Source: Leptobrachium leishanense
Lineage: Eukaryota > Chordata > Amphibia > Anura > Megophryidae
DNA length: 64,000 nt
NCBI GenBank assembly: GCA_009667805.1
Contig: CM019066.1
Location: forward strand, 113,512,190 to 113,576,189
Direction: 5' to 3'
The notes under the pieces were generated by a model. It saw only the letters and a list, made by a program, of their open reading frames with translations. It searched no databases and was not told the origin of the DNA. The position numbers and the translations under genes were made by a program. Below, piece by piece: positions 32,346 through 44,744 of this stretch (its first letter is position 1; every line of letters begins with the position of its first letter).

Positions 32346-32660
32346 CGTCCGGAGAAAAATTATATTACTCAGACAGTCTGTGCAGATTGAGGAAAAATTA
32401 TATTACGCAGACAGTCTGTGCGGATCGAGGAAAAATTATATTACTCAGACAGTCTGTGCAGATTGAGGAAAAATTATATTACGCAGACAGTCTGTGCGGA
32501 TCGAGGAAAAATTATATTACTCAGACAGTCTGTGCAGATTGAGGAAAAATTATATTACGCAGACAGTCTGTGCAGATTGAGGAAAAATTATGTTACGCAG
32601 ACAGTCTGTGCAGCTTGAAGGAAATATTATATTACGCAGACAGTCTGTGCAGATTTGTGT
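32346..32660 (-). repeat. 38-bp monomer array in L1 5' region
   Basis: About eight units of 'agacagtctgtgcagattg' plus 'aggaaaaattatattacgc'; starts at 32371 and 32409 give the 38-bp period. Most neighbouring units alternate between 'cagattgagg' and 'cggatcgagg', making a 76-bp dimer. Located upstream of ORF1, as in L1s whose promoters are tandem monomers. Promoter function is inferred from position only. Confidence 0.88.
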
Positions 32661-32818
32661 AGAAAAATTTTCCTTTTTTGTTTCTTTTTCTATATATGTG
32701 GACCATCCATGCGGGCAGTCCAGAAAAATTACCGCATACACGCAGTGTAGTATGATCAGACAAAAAAAAAAAAAAAATCAAATATGGATCTTGCTGGGAA
32801 TGCTGCAGATGATCGTTT

Positions 32819-32913
32819 AAATTTCTGGGCAATCTCTTGTTTAGATTTGTAAATTTCTGGGCAATCTCTTGCTTAGATTTGTAAATTTCTGGGCAATCTC
32901 TTGCTTAGATTGG
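32819..32913. repeat. 32-bp tandem repeat, 3 copies
   Basis: 'aaatttctgggcaatctctt' plus 'gcttagatttgt', with starts at 32819, 32851 and 32883. Lies between the 38-bp monomers and the GC-rich block. Confidence 0.93.
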
Positions 32914-33600
32914 CAGAATGCCTCGCTGGGCGGAAGGGTCACTGCTCACCTCAGACGTGCGCTGTAGCCCCTCGAGGACGGCGGAGACAAGGAGAGCGAC
33001 CGCCGGAACCATCCCCCGTCCGTCAGCACATCACCAGGCGCCGCCGGGAAGGTCTGAATCCCCGGCGCCACTTGTCCAGCGCGGGGAAATCAACCTGACC
33101 TCCGGCGCACGCCTATCTGCTCCGCGGGGATCCAGGAGAAGGGGCCAGCACTCACTCCAGCCCGCGCAGCACCGCCTCCTCCAGCCTCCTTAGTAGGCCT
33201 CGGTCTGGGGTCCGAGAAGAACTGTGTCCCCGGAGGGCAAACAGGCGCCGGCTCTGTATCCTCCCGCCTCCGCACCTCCGTGGACAAGCTACTTGCCGCT
33301 TGTACCTGGGACGGTATTTTTGATTACCCAGCCAGGAGTGAAACTCTGCCGACATCCACGAGGACCTCCAAAATGGCCACCGCTTCCAGGCCCGAAGCTC
33401 CTCCGGGGTAGATATTTCACCTCCGGACTCTCGGAAAGGAGGCAGCCAGGTCCCATGGGTCCCCCAAGACCCCTCGAAGGCAGTTGGGAGCCGTATAGGG
33501 GCAAGTGAGAGTTGAGCTCTGCAATATGGCCCAAGTTGCCTCGGAGCTGATCCAAAACGCAGCCGCTCGCTGCAGCTGCTAGCTCCGCTGTAAAATATTT
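32914..33600 (-). promoter_or_regulatory. CpG-rich block, probable L1 5' end/promoter region
   Basis: A GC- and CpG-rich interval (for example 'gaggacggcggagac', 'gcgccgccggga') ends abruptly at AT-rich DNA near 33590. On the minus strand it precedes the monomers and ORF1, where an L1 internal promoter would lie. Short open frames on both strands have no known domains. The function is inferred from position and composition. Confidence 0.45.
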
Positions 33601-33721
33601 TTTTAACTAAACAAACAAGAGAAAAACAAAGCACATGTAAGATATCTGTAACATAAAAAAAACAAAGGACCACTACCACCAAAAATTGAAATGTTCTTAT
33701 TTTAAGTAAAACGTTAACATA

Positions 33722-34596
33722 CAGGGTTATTCAAAGAGCTCCGAATTGCTTGAGAAAGGTAACCGAACGCTGAAAATCAGTGTTCGGTTACCTTTCCTGG
33801 CCATTCGGCTATGCAGAGAGCAGGCAATTCCCCAAATCCTGGCGAATTGCCTGCACATACGGTGCCTGTTCGGTGCCTGTTCGAGGGAAGTGAAAACCCC
33901 ATGAAAATGTACTGCTTCGGCTATTCAGATAACACAAACCAGCAGTGAAAGGTTCCTGAAATGCCCTGCCATTCGGTGGTTTAATTCGGCAAGTTAATTC
34001 AGGAGAATCCCATAGACTTCAATGTTAAAAATATTCCGGTTTTAATTCAATATCTAATAAACCGTTCATTCTAAAATTATGCAGTAAAGAGTCTCTTTAT
34101 TTATAGATTTTTTAGGATATTTTAAGCATTTTTCTTAAAAAAAAATTTAAGTTTACTTATTTTTTCTGTAACAGCCCTTTTTATTATCATTCCCTTGACC
34201 TCATATGCAAATTTCAGACATTTTCGCTCAGTAGTTTCTTTGCAAACAGCGTTTCATTTTCACAGATTCACACAAACTATTTTGCTAATTTATTCACCTC
34301 CCTCGTCTGTGGTCTCAGCTGCTTCGGCTGCTCGGCTGTGTTCGGCTCCTGCTCGGGCTTGGTTTTCGGCAGGTTAATCCAGATGTTTTTGTGGCTTTTC
34401 GGCGTGCATTCGGTGGGTTTTGCGTTTAGTTTTCGTTGGGTTTGCGGCAGCTTTTCCCTGCAATTCGGGGACCCTGTGGTGTTTGCTGAATACACCGCAG
34501 GGTCACCGAAATGGGATCGGCAAAAGGAACCGAATTGAAGAGAACGAAAAGACACCGAACATGCGGTGACTTTTCGAATCTCTTTGAATAACCCTG
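33722..34596. mobile_element. CAGGG-family long element, copy 1
   Basis: Ends 'cagggttattcaaagag' and 'ctctttgaataaccctg', flanked by ATA on both sides (33719-33721, 34597-34599). The outer 150 bp contain 'ggtaaccgaacgctgaaa', 'ggccattcggctat' and 'ggcgaattgcctgcacatac'. The middle has 'gtctctttatttatag', 'acagccctttttattatcat' and 'cagacattttc', and the right part has 'cagggtcaccgaaatggg'. 875 bp, no coding capacity. Confidence 0.88.
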
Positions 34597-34650
34597 ATAA
34601 TGATTCTGTTGAAGCCTCTTGGACCAAAACATCTGAACTCAAGCGCTTGA

Positions 34651-34968
34651 GGCCGGGGTCATACAAGCGATTTTCAGAGTGGAAGGAATGTCCGTAAGAG
34701 TGGATGTTCCTTCCACTCTAACGCCCGTCTGGCCACCTCGCTGAGTGCAGTTAGTGCGCTCAGCGCTGCAAGGCTTGATCCCCCTATGGAGGTTAGTGCT
34801 TTGCAGCCGTGTCGAATGTGCGTTGTAGCGTTTCGACAGGGAGGCTTTACGGCTCGTCCGCTGTAGCGTGTGCAATTCGTGTGCGCACTACAGCGTATGG
34901 CAATACGTCACAACGCTGCGACGGGCACGTCAGTACGGCGCACGTAGTTTGCTCGTCTGACACCGGCC
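34651..34968. mobile_element. Diverged GGCTAGGG-type element with TGA duplication
   Basis: Begins 'ggccggggtcatacaagcg' and ends 'gctcgtctgacaccggcc', flanked by TGA on both sides (34648-34650, 34969-34971). An internal hairpin has arms 'gagtggaaggaatgtccg' and its near complement in 'tggatgttccttccactc'. The end plan and TNA duplication match the GGCTAGGG family, but the interior differs. Confidence 0.7.
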
Positions 34969-34971
34969 TGA

Positions 34972-35980
34972 TTATTTTCTTGTTAAAGCAGGAACCACAC
35001 TTGTCTTCATGTGGTATTTTATTTTTTTTAGTCTGCGTGTGATGAGTTTACCCCATGAGACAACCTCATGAAATTTGAGCTAAAGTGGAATAAACACATG
35101 AGTAATCCTTCCTGTAGTTCACACTTAATAACAAAATACCCACAGACAAATAAATGAAAGCAGAACACCAAGCAGGGGAGTATATTTAATGATTTATCAG
35201 TAACTTGTGAAAACAACCCAAATGGGATTACATGAAAAGCTCTTTAACACGCACATGTGTGTAACGTGACATAAAAGGATCTGATTTTTTCTTTAAAATA
35301 CTGGAGTTGAGTCACTCATGAGAAGAACGGGAATTTGCCTTAATCTAAAGAGTAACTACTTTGGTATTGAACAATTGCAGATTTGTGCAGAAAATAAAAA
35401 ACAATCCCGGTATCATTTGATACACGATACTGTCCGAATTTTTTTGAGCTCTGAATCTGACAATACTATTATTTTAGTGAGGCCCAGCAGTATCACTGAT
35501 GGTGGCCCTCAATATATACATGTTACAATTTACATTCCTTATGTCAAGAAAAGGGTAACAGATTTTAAACTCTAGAGTAAATTGCAGGAAGTAAAACAAT
35601 TGTTGAGTTCTGCTTCATATCTTTAAGTCAGCCTTAAAAAGCAAATAGTCATGTTTAAACTGATTGCACAGGACATGGTTGCTCATTCCTCTATATTACA
35701 CATACTGGTTTGCTAACTTGTCAATAACATTCTGATTCATTCATTGGGTAAACATGTAAGCATCTGGGAATTTTGCTTTGAGTTGCTGTATCTCGCTCCC
35801 CCAAGGAAACGATGGTCCTCGGTTAAGTAATAGAAATCCCCACAATTCGATTTATACTGTGTAACAGGTCTTCTTTTTCAAAAAATAATTGCAGTTGCGT
35901 AGAAGAAATAATTGTATAAAAGTACTATTACATTTCTTAGAACCGTAGACATTTAATACTGTAATGGCAACCTTTAATCG
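34972..35980. other. No recognised feature
   Basis: AT-rich DNA. An 85-codon frame at 35318-35575 has no motif I can assign, and no array or inverted repeat is evident. Confidence 0.5.
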
Positions 35981-36112
35981 ATGGATGGAGTAGAGGTAAC
36001 ATCACTGCTCTATAACCATGGAGACACAGGTACAAATCCCAGCCAGAGCACCTCTCCAGTGAGTGTCCTTGGGCAAGACACCAAACGCTACATACTTGCC
36101 GACATACCACAC
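35981..36112 (+). mobile_element. tRNA-derived SINE head fragment
   Basis: 'actgctctataaccatgg', 'ggtacaaatcccagcc' (resembling a polymerase III B box, GGTTCRANYCC) and 'gtgtccttgggcaagacacc' form the head of a known vertebrate SINE pattern. The A-box region is weak and the body appears interrupted by the element at 36113. Confidence 0.55.
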
Positions 36113-36536
36113 ATTGGGCACCATTACATTCTTGGTGCTAACGTTAGTACTCACCTGAATGAGCGTTAACATTAGCCGTGGTGGCCCTAGCGCGGGCCAC
36201 CCATATTATAATCCAAACGCTAACGGGTTAAAAAAAAAAAACAGTCTCTCTCTGCGGAACACTACGCCGACCTGCCGGACCTCGCCTCACGAGTCATGTG
36301 ACCGGCAGCGTCTGCCTCAATGGAGTCTTATGGACCCAATCGAGCGGATGCTCGCGGCGCGCTTAGCGCTGTCGCGAGCATCCTGGGGCTTAGCACCTGA
36401 TTGCATTGCAGGCAGCAATTCTAGCACCTGCACCATAATATCACGCTAAAACAGGGACGCAAAGCAAAAACCTGCAGGCACAGGTTTTTCTCCTTTGCGT
36501 TCCCATTTTAGCGTGAACAATGTAATGGTGCCCAAT
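36113..36536. mobile_element. GGGC-family element with 18-bp perfect inverted repeats
   Basis: The ends 'attgggcaccattacatt' (36113-36130) and 'aatgtaatggtgcccaat' (36519-36536) are exact reverse complements. The interior is GC-rich, with a hairpin near the right end (arms around 'taaaacagggacgcaaag' and 'ctttgcgttcccatttta', about 36447-36510). No coding capacity, and I cannot define a target duplication. Confidence 0.8.
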
Positions 36537-36583
36537 ATCGACTGTGGAGTCCAGTGGAGCCGCGGCAACCGTGGAGAAGCACG

Positions 36584-36672
36584 GTCGCCAGGTCTCTCGT
36601 TGCGCATGTACCTTTCTCCCTGCGCCATTGTACATTGAAGAAAGGTACATGCTCGATGAGAGACCTGGTGAT
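36584..36672. repeat. 29-bp stem hairpin
   Basis: Arms 'ccaggtctctcgttgcgc'-'atgtacctttc' and 'gaaaggtacatg'-'ctcgatgagagacctgg' pair with few mismatches around a 30-bp loop. It lies just outside the 36113-36536 element and may be the rest of a larger inverted-repeat element. Confidence 0.7.
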
Positions 36673-36754
36673 TAGCGTTTGAAGAACGAAACCAGAAATT
36701 GGCATGACAAGGACAGAGGGGAAATTAACCGCAGTTGGACTATTTAAGAGACAT

Positions 36755-36870
36755 ATTGGGCGTAATTTTACTATTCCTGATGAAGTGGTGTTTGTGCCAC
36801 GAAACGCATAGAATGTTATGCTTTATATTAATAAATACATTTCTATTTTAACACAAGAGTGCTCTATGGC
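36755..36870 (+). repeat. Interspersed repeat with 'gatgaagtggtg...gccacgaaacgc'
   Basis: The phrase 'cctgatgaagtggtgtttg' followed by 'tgccacgaaacgcatag' and 'ataaatacatttc' resembles a motif common in frog interspersed repeats. The family cannot be assigned from this fragment. The next 750 bp show nothing recognisable. Confidence 0.4.
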
Positions 36871-37647
36871 CCAACTTCATTCTCCATAACCATCTTGGAG
36901 GAGTTGGTTTGATCTGAGAGATCTTGTAGCAGAGTTCACGGGACCCACGATATCCAGAATCACGCTGTTGACGAACTGGAGGCTGGAGGAGGGTAACATC
37001 GCATATATTGAAGTGCTGATTATTGATTTTGTTCTAGTGAGTTTTTCCCATAGGGGGCCTGAATTATTTTAAATTGTGTCAACAATATATCACACAATGT
37101 TGAGTTTATGTGTCTAGGTTTGACTCCCGCTGTTGTGTATATACACCTTTTCTAACATTTTGTTGATTGAACGAATGAAGGAGGAAACGTTCTGGGAGTC
37201 CCTCTAAGATACGTATTGTTTTGTATTGGTGCATGGATCTCACACAATATTGATTTTTCCAAAAAAATGAAATCTAAGATCTATGGTCTAAAACGAAAAC
37301 CACAGTCTTCCCACCATTACAAATATAGGTGATGAAACCCATGGGCGTGTTCACAGCACGCAAGCATCTATGGGTAAAAACTGAACGTAGAAAGTGCAAA
37401 GGTTTGGCCATACCAAAAGTAATTTTATAAAAAAGACATTTAAACAATTGTTACAACACTACTACAGTCTAAACAAGAAAATTCTAAAAGATAAAACACA
37501 GCAAACTCAGATGCTGAATCTTACACACTAATACTTTATGATTCTATTAAATATTGATATCATATCAACATTACAGACAGGAAAATTAAGTTTAAGGGAA
37601 CACCGAGAATGAGCAATGGTGCAGTGGCTATAGTGGATACCTGCTAA

Positions 37648-38155
37648 GGCCTCATAAGGTTTTAGCTCAGTGATGTTTTTTCAGAAGAAGGTATACCATA
37701 TGCAAATGGACCTGCATCCACCCAAAAGAGCAGTCGGACCTATAATATCAAAGAAGCCCCACTGCATGAGAGATACAGGAACCCACAATGATCATTTCAG
37801 CATTTATCTGGAGGATATAGCTGATACCTCTCTAGCCACCTCAAACAAGGGGTCTACATCTGGATTACTCTTTAGACTCATGGAGAACAAAAACATGTCT
37901 GTGAAAACTGGCGATGGCAGTTGTAGCCCTTCCTTCAAGTCCACGTTTAGGACTCATAAGGGATTAGCTCAATGGTGCCATTACAGAGAAGACTAAACCA
38001 TATGCAAACCAGCCTGCTTCCCCTCGAAAGGGCAGCCAGAACTATTATGCCAAGGAAATCTCTGCACCACATACAGCAACCCCTGACGATCATTTCAGCT
38101 CACTTCTAGCCACCTCAAGTAAGGGGTCCATGTCTGGATTACCCTGCCCTGAAGG
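37648..38155 (+). repeat. Diverged tandem duplication, about 300-bp unit
   Basis: 'ctcataaggttttagctcag' near 37650 and 'ctcataagggattagctcaa' near 37950 begin parallel stretches that share 'accatatgcaaa', 'aagagcagtcgg/aagggcagccag', 'gatcatttcagc' and 'tagccacctcaa...aaggggtc'. A polymerase III-like 'tggtgcagtggctatagtgg' precedes copy 1. It could be two units of a satellite or two SINE copies. Confidence 0.65.
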
Positions 38156-38549
38156 CTTAAAGAAAGTAAAAAGACGGTTACGGGGAAAACTTTTATTACA
38201 GGACATGAGTGGAGATACACTGATGGCATGCCACTGATTCATCTGTCCATTCTCAATGTTCTCAAAAACTTGATTTTGCTCCGAACATCAAAATTTCACA
38301 CTAAATTTCAATCACAGTTACATATTTACACAGCCCTACAGGTTCACAGACTTGGGTACATAAGATTAAAGGGATATTTGGTAGTGTTCAAATGTACCCT
38401 AAATATATCCTGTTCATTTACGTTCTGTTATGGTTTTTTATTTTTTGAGGAAAATCCAGTTATTTTCAAAAAAAAATTCCTGCCTATTTTGCACCTTTGA
38501 AGTATAACTATATTCTGTGAAATTCAGTAATAGAGATCAAAGACTAGAT

Positions 38550-39464
38550 TGTCACACTCTGGGGTGACTGGGGCTGGCTGCAGAGCTCCGGGGAAGTCTG
38601 GGGCTGGGGGTTGCTGTCTGTGGCACTCAGTGTCTGGTCCATCCTTGGTCATAGAGAACGCCGGTTACTCGCACCACTTAAAGGGCGAGCAGGCCAGCGC
38701 GATTTTGCCAATGTCACTGTGCATGCACCGTTCCGTGCACGCATGTTTTGACACACAAGGATGTCACCAGCCAATCAGGAGACTCACACCATTATTTGAA
38801 CTCTGGGCACTTTTCCTTTAGTGCCCTTTCATGGTTCTCTTATTAGTGACCTGTTAGCGTGCTGTACTGTTAGGTTTCTCCAGTGTAATACCGGGTAGGT
38901 ACCGGCTTTGAAGGTTATAAGCCCAGTATGCAGTGACACAACTGGAGGGAAGGATGGAAGGGGAGTACTGGATGGAGACAAACCAAGAGGCTGAGGGCGA
39001 GGGGCAGGACACAAAGAGGACTGACCAGACACCGGTTGGAATATATTGCGGCTTGTAGGAAATTAAGTTGCTGGGAATGTGGAAAGCAAGAGGAAATTGA
39101 AGGGCACCAGGAACTTGGAGGGCACCAGGAACTTGGAGGGCTCAAGGAACTTGGAGGGCTCAAGGAACTTGGAGGGCACAAGGAACTTAGAAGGCAGGAA
39201 GCTGGGGAGCAGGCTGGGACAGCAGGAGAATAACAGGTCTAAGGAGCAGTGACACACAGGTCTAGAATGAGTGAGCTAAAGGGCCACAATGCTGAAGTAC
39301 TGAGTTTCCTTTTACAGGGAATCAGTCAGTGCTGAATGCATACACCTGAGTGCGCATACTGAGGTAGGGAAAATCAGGATTGATGTACGGAGCTTTGGGA
39401 TGTACCAGGCTACACCAAAACCTAGGATAGAATATGAAAAACAGGAAAGATGCTGCCGTCACAG
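38550..39464 (+). mobile_element. Possible LTR-like remnant
   Basis: Starts 'tgtcacactctgggg' and is GC-rich, with a style similar to the gypsy LTR at 14540 (TGTCAC start, 'cctttagtgccc', 'gtgacctgttagcgtgctg'). No polyprotein fragment flanks it. It contains a small tandem array at 39110-39190. Low-confidence call. Confidence 0.3.
39108..39192. repeat. 18-bp tandem repeat, about 5 copies
   Basis: 'gaacttggagggcaccag' and its variant 'gaacttggagggctcaag' repeat head to tail. The short frames across it on both strands are repeat translations. Confidence 0.9.
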
Positions 39465-39872
39465 GTTCGGGAATAAATAATTTGAATTAAAAACATGCTC
39501 AATCATACTGACTTTCCTTTCAATGTTTTAAATCAAATGTCACTTGTGGATTCAACATTTTTTGGAAAATTTGATTTTGCATAAACATTGTGAAAACAAA
39601 AGAGCTGCTCTTACTAGAAATCATTAACATAAATATATCTCTCTTTAGGAATGATTTAAAATGCTTCTGGAAAATGTAAGGCTCTCACAGGCCATCTTTA
39701 CATACAATCCAGGAATATATAAGTAGAAATGGTTTTGCTAAATAACATTTTACTCCATATGGCGATGTTGTTTAAACCCCAAGAGATACAAAGAAGCAAA
39801 TAGGTTTCAATCAAGCAAAATAGAAAAAAAAGGATACAGCATAAAGTGAAAAACTTTATATAGTAACACAAG

Positions 39873-40746
39873 CAGGGTTATTCAAAGAGATCCGAATTGT
39901 GGCCGAAATGGAACCGAACAGTGAAATTCAGCATACGGTTATCTTTCCTGGCCATTCGGCTATCCAGAGAGCAGGCAGTTCGCCAAATGTTGGCGAATTG
40001 CCTGCACATACCGTGCCTGTTCGTTGCCTGTTCGAGGACAGTGAAATCCCCTAGAGAAGCAATGCTTCATCTATTCAGAGAACAAAAACCAGCAGTGAAA
40101 AGTTACCTAATTGCCCTGCTGTTCGGGGGTTTCATTCGACAGGTTTAATCAGGCGAATCTCATAGGCTTCAATGTTAAAAATATTCCCATTTTAATCCAA
40201 TATCTAATAAACCATTGATTATAATATTCTGCAGTAAAGAGTCTCTTTATTTATTTTGGGAATTTTTTTGGGTTTTTTTAAATCGTTTTTTCTTTTTTCT
40301 GTAACAGTCCTTTTTATTATCATTCATTTGATCTTATATGTTAATTTCAGACATTTTCGGTCTGTAGTTTTTTGGTAAACAGTGTTTCACTTTTCAAACA
40401 TTCAAGTGTACTGTTTTGTTTTTTTTTTTAACTCCGTTCGTCCGCAGTGTCAGGTTTTTCCAGCGGCTGCTCTGCGCTGTGATCGGCGGCTGCTCGGGTT
40501 TCTCCGGCGTGTTCGGCGGGGTTATTAATCCAGATGTTTTTGCGGGTTTAGGGGAGCGTTTGCCGGGTTTTGAGGTGAGTGTTCATCGGGTTTGCGGTGG
40601 CTTTTCCCTGCACTACGACAGCCCTGTGGTGCTTGCTGAATACACTGCAGGGTCGCTGAAATAGGATCGCCAAATCGCACCGAATTGAAGAGAACAAAAA
40701 GTCACTGAACGTGCGGTGACTTTTCGATTCTCTTTGAATAACCCTG
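39873..40746. mobile_element. CAGGG-family long element, copy 2
   Basis: Ends 'cagggttattcaaagag' and 'ctctttgaataaccctg', with AAG duplicated on both sides (39870-39872, 40747-40749). The interior is collinear with 33722-34596. Confidence 0.88.
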
Positions 40747-40749
40747 AAG

Positions 40750-41776
40750 GTAATGCACTACAATCCAAATAAATGAGTTACATTACACAGGACTTCAAAA
40801 TACAAATTACTAAAAGGTTTATGTTTTATTTTCCTCTTCATAATGAATTATAATACATTCGGATACAAGTGTAGATTTGGCACTTCAGTATTGGCATAAA
40901 ATAAGAGAAAAAATAATTCCAGTTCATATTATGCATTGCAGTGTTTTTTTGTAGGAAAAAAAGTGAGGGTACTCACCATGATGTATCATAAAGCGCCAGG
41001 CAGTGGAGCAGCCAATGAAAGGATGGTATACGCTCGCATAAACTAATAAATAGAAGGTGCACAGCAGCATGCAGCCAATGTATGCAACCAGAACAAGGCC
41101 ATGACATTGTGTTGCCTGGGTCCAAAGATTAAATGCTGCTGTCCCCCCAAACTATTCCCACAATACACACTCATGCTTATCACAAAGCTACACAGTAATA
41201 AAACTCAGTTATGTGCGATGTATATGAATGTATCATATATGGGGATAGGTCCCGCAGGTGGAGCTGACATCCTGTCACGCTGGCGGCACCAGGCGTGCGC
41301 CAGCGTGAGGCTCTGGTTTGGGTAAAAAGCCTCAATATGCAGACACTACTGCAGACAGCAGATTAACACAGCTACACGGGGTTACATAGGGACCTCTGCA
41401 CGGCAATACCACAGTAGCCCTGATCTGATAGGCCGGTCTTTGAAATAGCTGGATCTGCGCTACAGAAGAAGTTATCTTGAAGCCATGCTGAGTCTTAGAC
41501 GAATACAGATGACAGGGATCGCTATTAACAGTACAGACAAGGAACATACGAAAGTGTGGTAATAAGGATAGTTAGGAGTCAGATAACCAGAGTGAGAACG
41601 TCATACATATGCCGGGGTTCAGAACCAGAAGGTAAGTCAGACAAACCAAATATCGATAATCAGGAAATCAGTATAACACATAAACAGACAACCAAAACAA
41701 AGCAAAAAAACTAGAAATGAACCAGGAACATATGACAGAAATAACAGACAGGGAAAAACAGGACCAAATGAGTATA
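40750..41776. other. Sparse DNA with one small hairpin
   Basis: No gene found. 40950-40977 shares 'aaaaaaagtgaggg' with the window start. A short hairpin 'cgctggcg...cgccagcg' lies at about 41278-41308. The rest shows no structure. Confidence 0.5.
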
Positions 41777-41919
41777 CAGTTGCAAGAAAAAGTATGTGAA
41801 CCCTTTGGGATTACTTGGAGTTTTGCATGAATTGGTCATAAAATGTGCTCTGATCTTCATCTAAGTCACAACAATTTGAAAAACACAGTCTGCTTAAAAT
41901 AATACAACACAAACATTAT

Positions 41920-42813
41920 CAGGGTAATTCAAAGAGATCCGAATTGCTTGAGAAAGGTAACCGAACGCTGAAATTCAGCGTATGCTTACCTTTCTTGGCC
42001 ATTCGGCTATCCAGAGACCAGGCAATTTGCCAAATCCTTGCAAATTGCCTGCACATACGGTACCTGTTCGGTGCCTGTTCAAGGGCAGTGAAATCCCCAT
42101 GAAAAACCACTGCTTCGGCTATTCAGAGAACACAAACCAGCAGTGAAAGGTTCCCCTAATGCCCTGCCATTCGGTGGTTTAATTCGGCAAATTTATTCAG
42201 GAGAATCCCATAGGCTTCAATGTTAAAAATATTCCCGGTTTAATTCAATATCTAATAAACCATTCATTATAAAATTCTGCAGTAAAGAGTCTCTTTATTT
42301 ATAGATTTTTTAGGATATCTTAAGCATTTTTCTGGATTTCTTTTTATTTTTTTTAAGTTTACTTATTTTTTCTGTAACAGCCCTCTTTATTATCATTCAT
42401 TGGACCTCATATGCATATTTCAGACATTTTCACTCAGTAGTTTCTTTGCAAACAGCGTTTCAGTTTTCAAACATTCATTCAAACTGTTTTCCTAATTTAT
42501 TCACTGCCGCTTCTGGTCTCGGCTTTTTCCGACGGCTGCGATCGGCTCCTGCTCGGGTTTTTCCGTGGTTTTCCTGTGCTTTTCGGTGGGTTAATCCAGA
42601 TGTTTTTGAGGGTTTTCAGTGTGCATTCGCTGGGTTTTGCGGTTCATTTTCGTCGGGTTTGCGGCAGCTTTTCCCTGCAATTCGGGGACCCTGTGGTGTT
42701 TGCTGAATACACCGCAGGGTCACCGAAATGGGATCGGCAAAAGGAACCGAATTGAAGAGAACGAAAAGTCACCAAACCTGCGGTGACTTTTCGAATCTCT
42801 TTGAATTACCCTG
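41920..42813. mobile_element. CAGGG-family long element, copy 3 (in Tc1 A left arm)
   Basis: Ends 'cagggtaattcaaagag' and 'ctctttgaattaccctg', with TAT on both sides (41917-41919, 42814-42816). The uninterrupted site is visible in the opposite Tc1 arm, confirming the 3-bp duplication. Confidence 0.93.
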
Positions 42814-42893
42814 TATATGTTTTCATGTTTTTATTGAACAGAACATGTAAACATTCACAGTGCAGGGTGGAAAAAGTATGTGAACATTTGGAC

Positions 42894-43924
<1,031 letters not shown>

Positions 43925-44187
43925 CGGGCAGTGCTTCTTGAAACCAGTAAACCCAAAACTGGTGTGTGTTTTTAAAGGGTAGGACAGCTTTCAGCAACAC
44001 ATCCAATAATATCACACTGATTGGACACAAGGTTGGCTCACTCCTGGCACCAATTAGCTCTTGGAGAAGTCATTAGGCTAGGGGTTCACATACTTTTCCC
44101 ACCCTGCACTGTGAATGTTTACATGGTATGTTCAATAAACACATGAAAACATATAATGTTTGTGTTGTATTATTTTAAGCAGACTGT

Positions 44188-44389
44188 CAGGGTTATTCAG
44201 AGAGCGTGAAAAGCAGGAGAATGACTGGAGAATGACTGGAGAATGAAAAAGTCTAGGTCAAAATAGCCAAACCAGAAAAATTCTCCCTTTCATCTCACTT
44301 TCCAAATCGGCTATTTTGACCTAGAATTTTTCCTTCTCCAGCCATTCTCCAGTCATTCTCCTGCTTTTCACGCTCTCTGAATAACCCTG
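44188..44389. mobile_element. CAGGG-family short foldback, copy in Tc1 A right arm
   Basis: 202 bp, almost wholly palindromic: the first roughly 40 bp ('cagggttattcagagagcg', then 'tgaaaagcaggagaatgac') are exactly mirrored at the end. TGT is duplicated (44185-44187, 44390-44392). The inner arms include 'ctaggtcaaaatagcc' and 'ggctattttgacctag'. Confidence 0.93.
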
Positions 44390-44744
44390 TGTGTTTTTCA
44401 AATTGTTGTGACTTAGATGAAGATCAGAGCACATTTTATGACCAATTCATGCAAAACGCCACGTAATCCCAAAGGGTTCACTTACTTTTTCTTGCAACTG
44501 TAACCAAAAGTATACAAACAGGGACTGGAACAAATAACAGGCAGCTCTCAGAACACCACACACTGAATGATCAGGAAAAGTGAAATGATAGAGCAATGCA
44601 CCATGGGCGCATTGCTCCTAAATAGGCAGGGGATCAAAACAAAAAGGCAGACAGGTGAATGGGGGCAGAGAACCCATTTAAGTCCTGAGCTGCAACCCAG
44701 GAAATAGCAATTGACAAAGCCCAGCACAGGATTATCACATATTG

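Larger units (their letters stand above)
23689..33600 (-). mobile_element. L1-like LINE, near full length, hAT insertion inside
   Basis: The minus strand reads: GC-rich 5' region (33600-32900), 32-bp and 38-bp repeat monomers, ORF1 (32122-31186), an inter-ORF spacer, ORF2 (27706-24101), a 3' untranslated region and a poly(A) (poly(T) on plus at 23689-23698). Excluding the 3,034 bp of inserted hAT element plus its duplication, the LINE is about 6.9 kb. APE-type endonuclease, RT and a C-terminal zinc knuckle in ORF2, plus an RRM-type ORF1, place it in the L1/Tx1 group. The 5' boundary is not fixed; no clear target duplication of the 3' flank ('tccatatatt') was found near 33600. Confidence 0.85.

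Noticed and set aside
33152..33682. 176-codon minus-strand frame in the CpG-rich block
   Set aside because: No recognisable domain; GC-rich DNA near the L1 5' end gives open frames on both strands.
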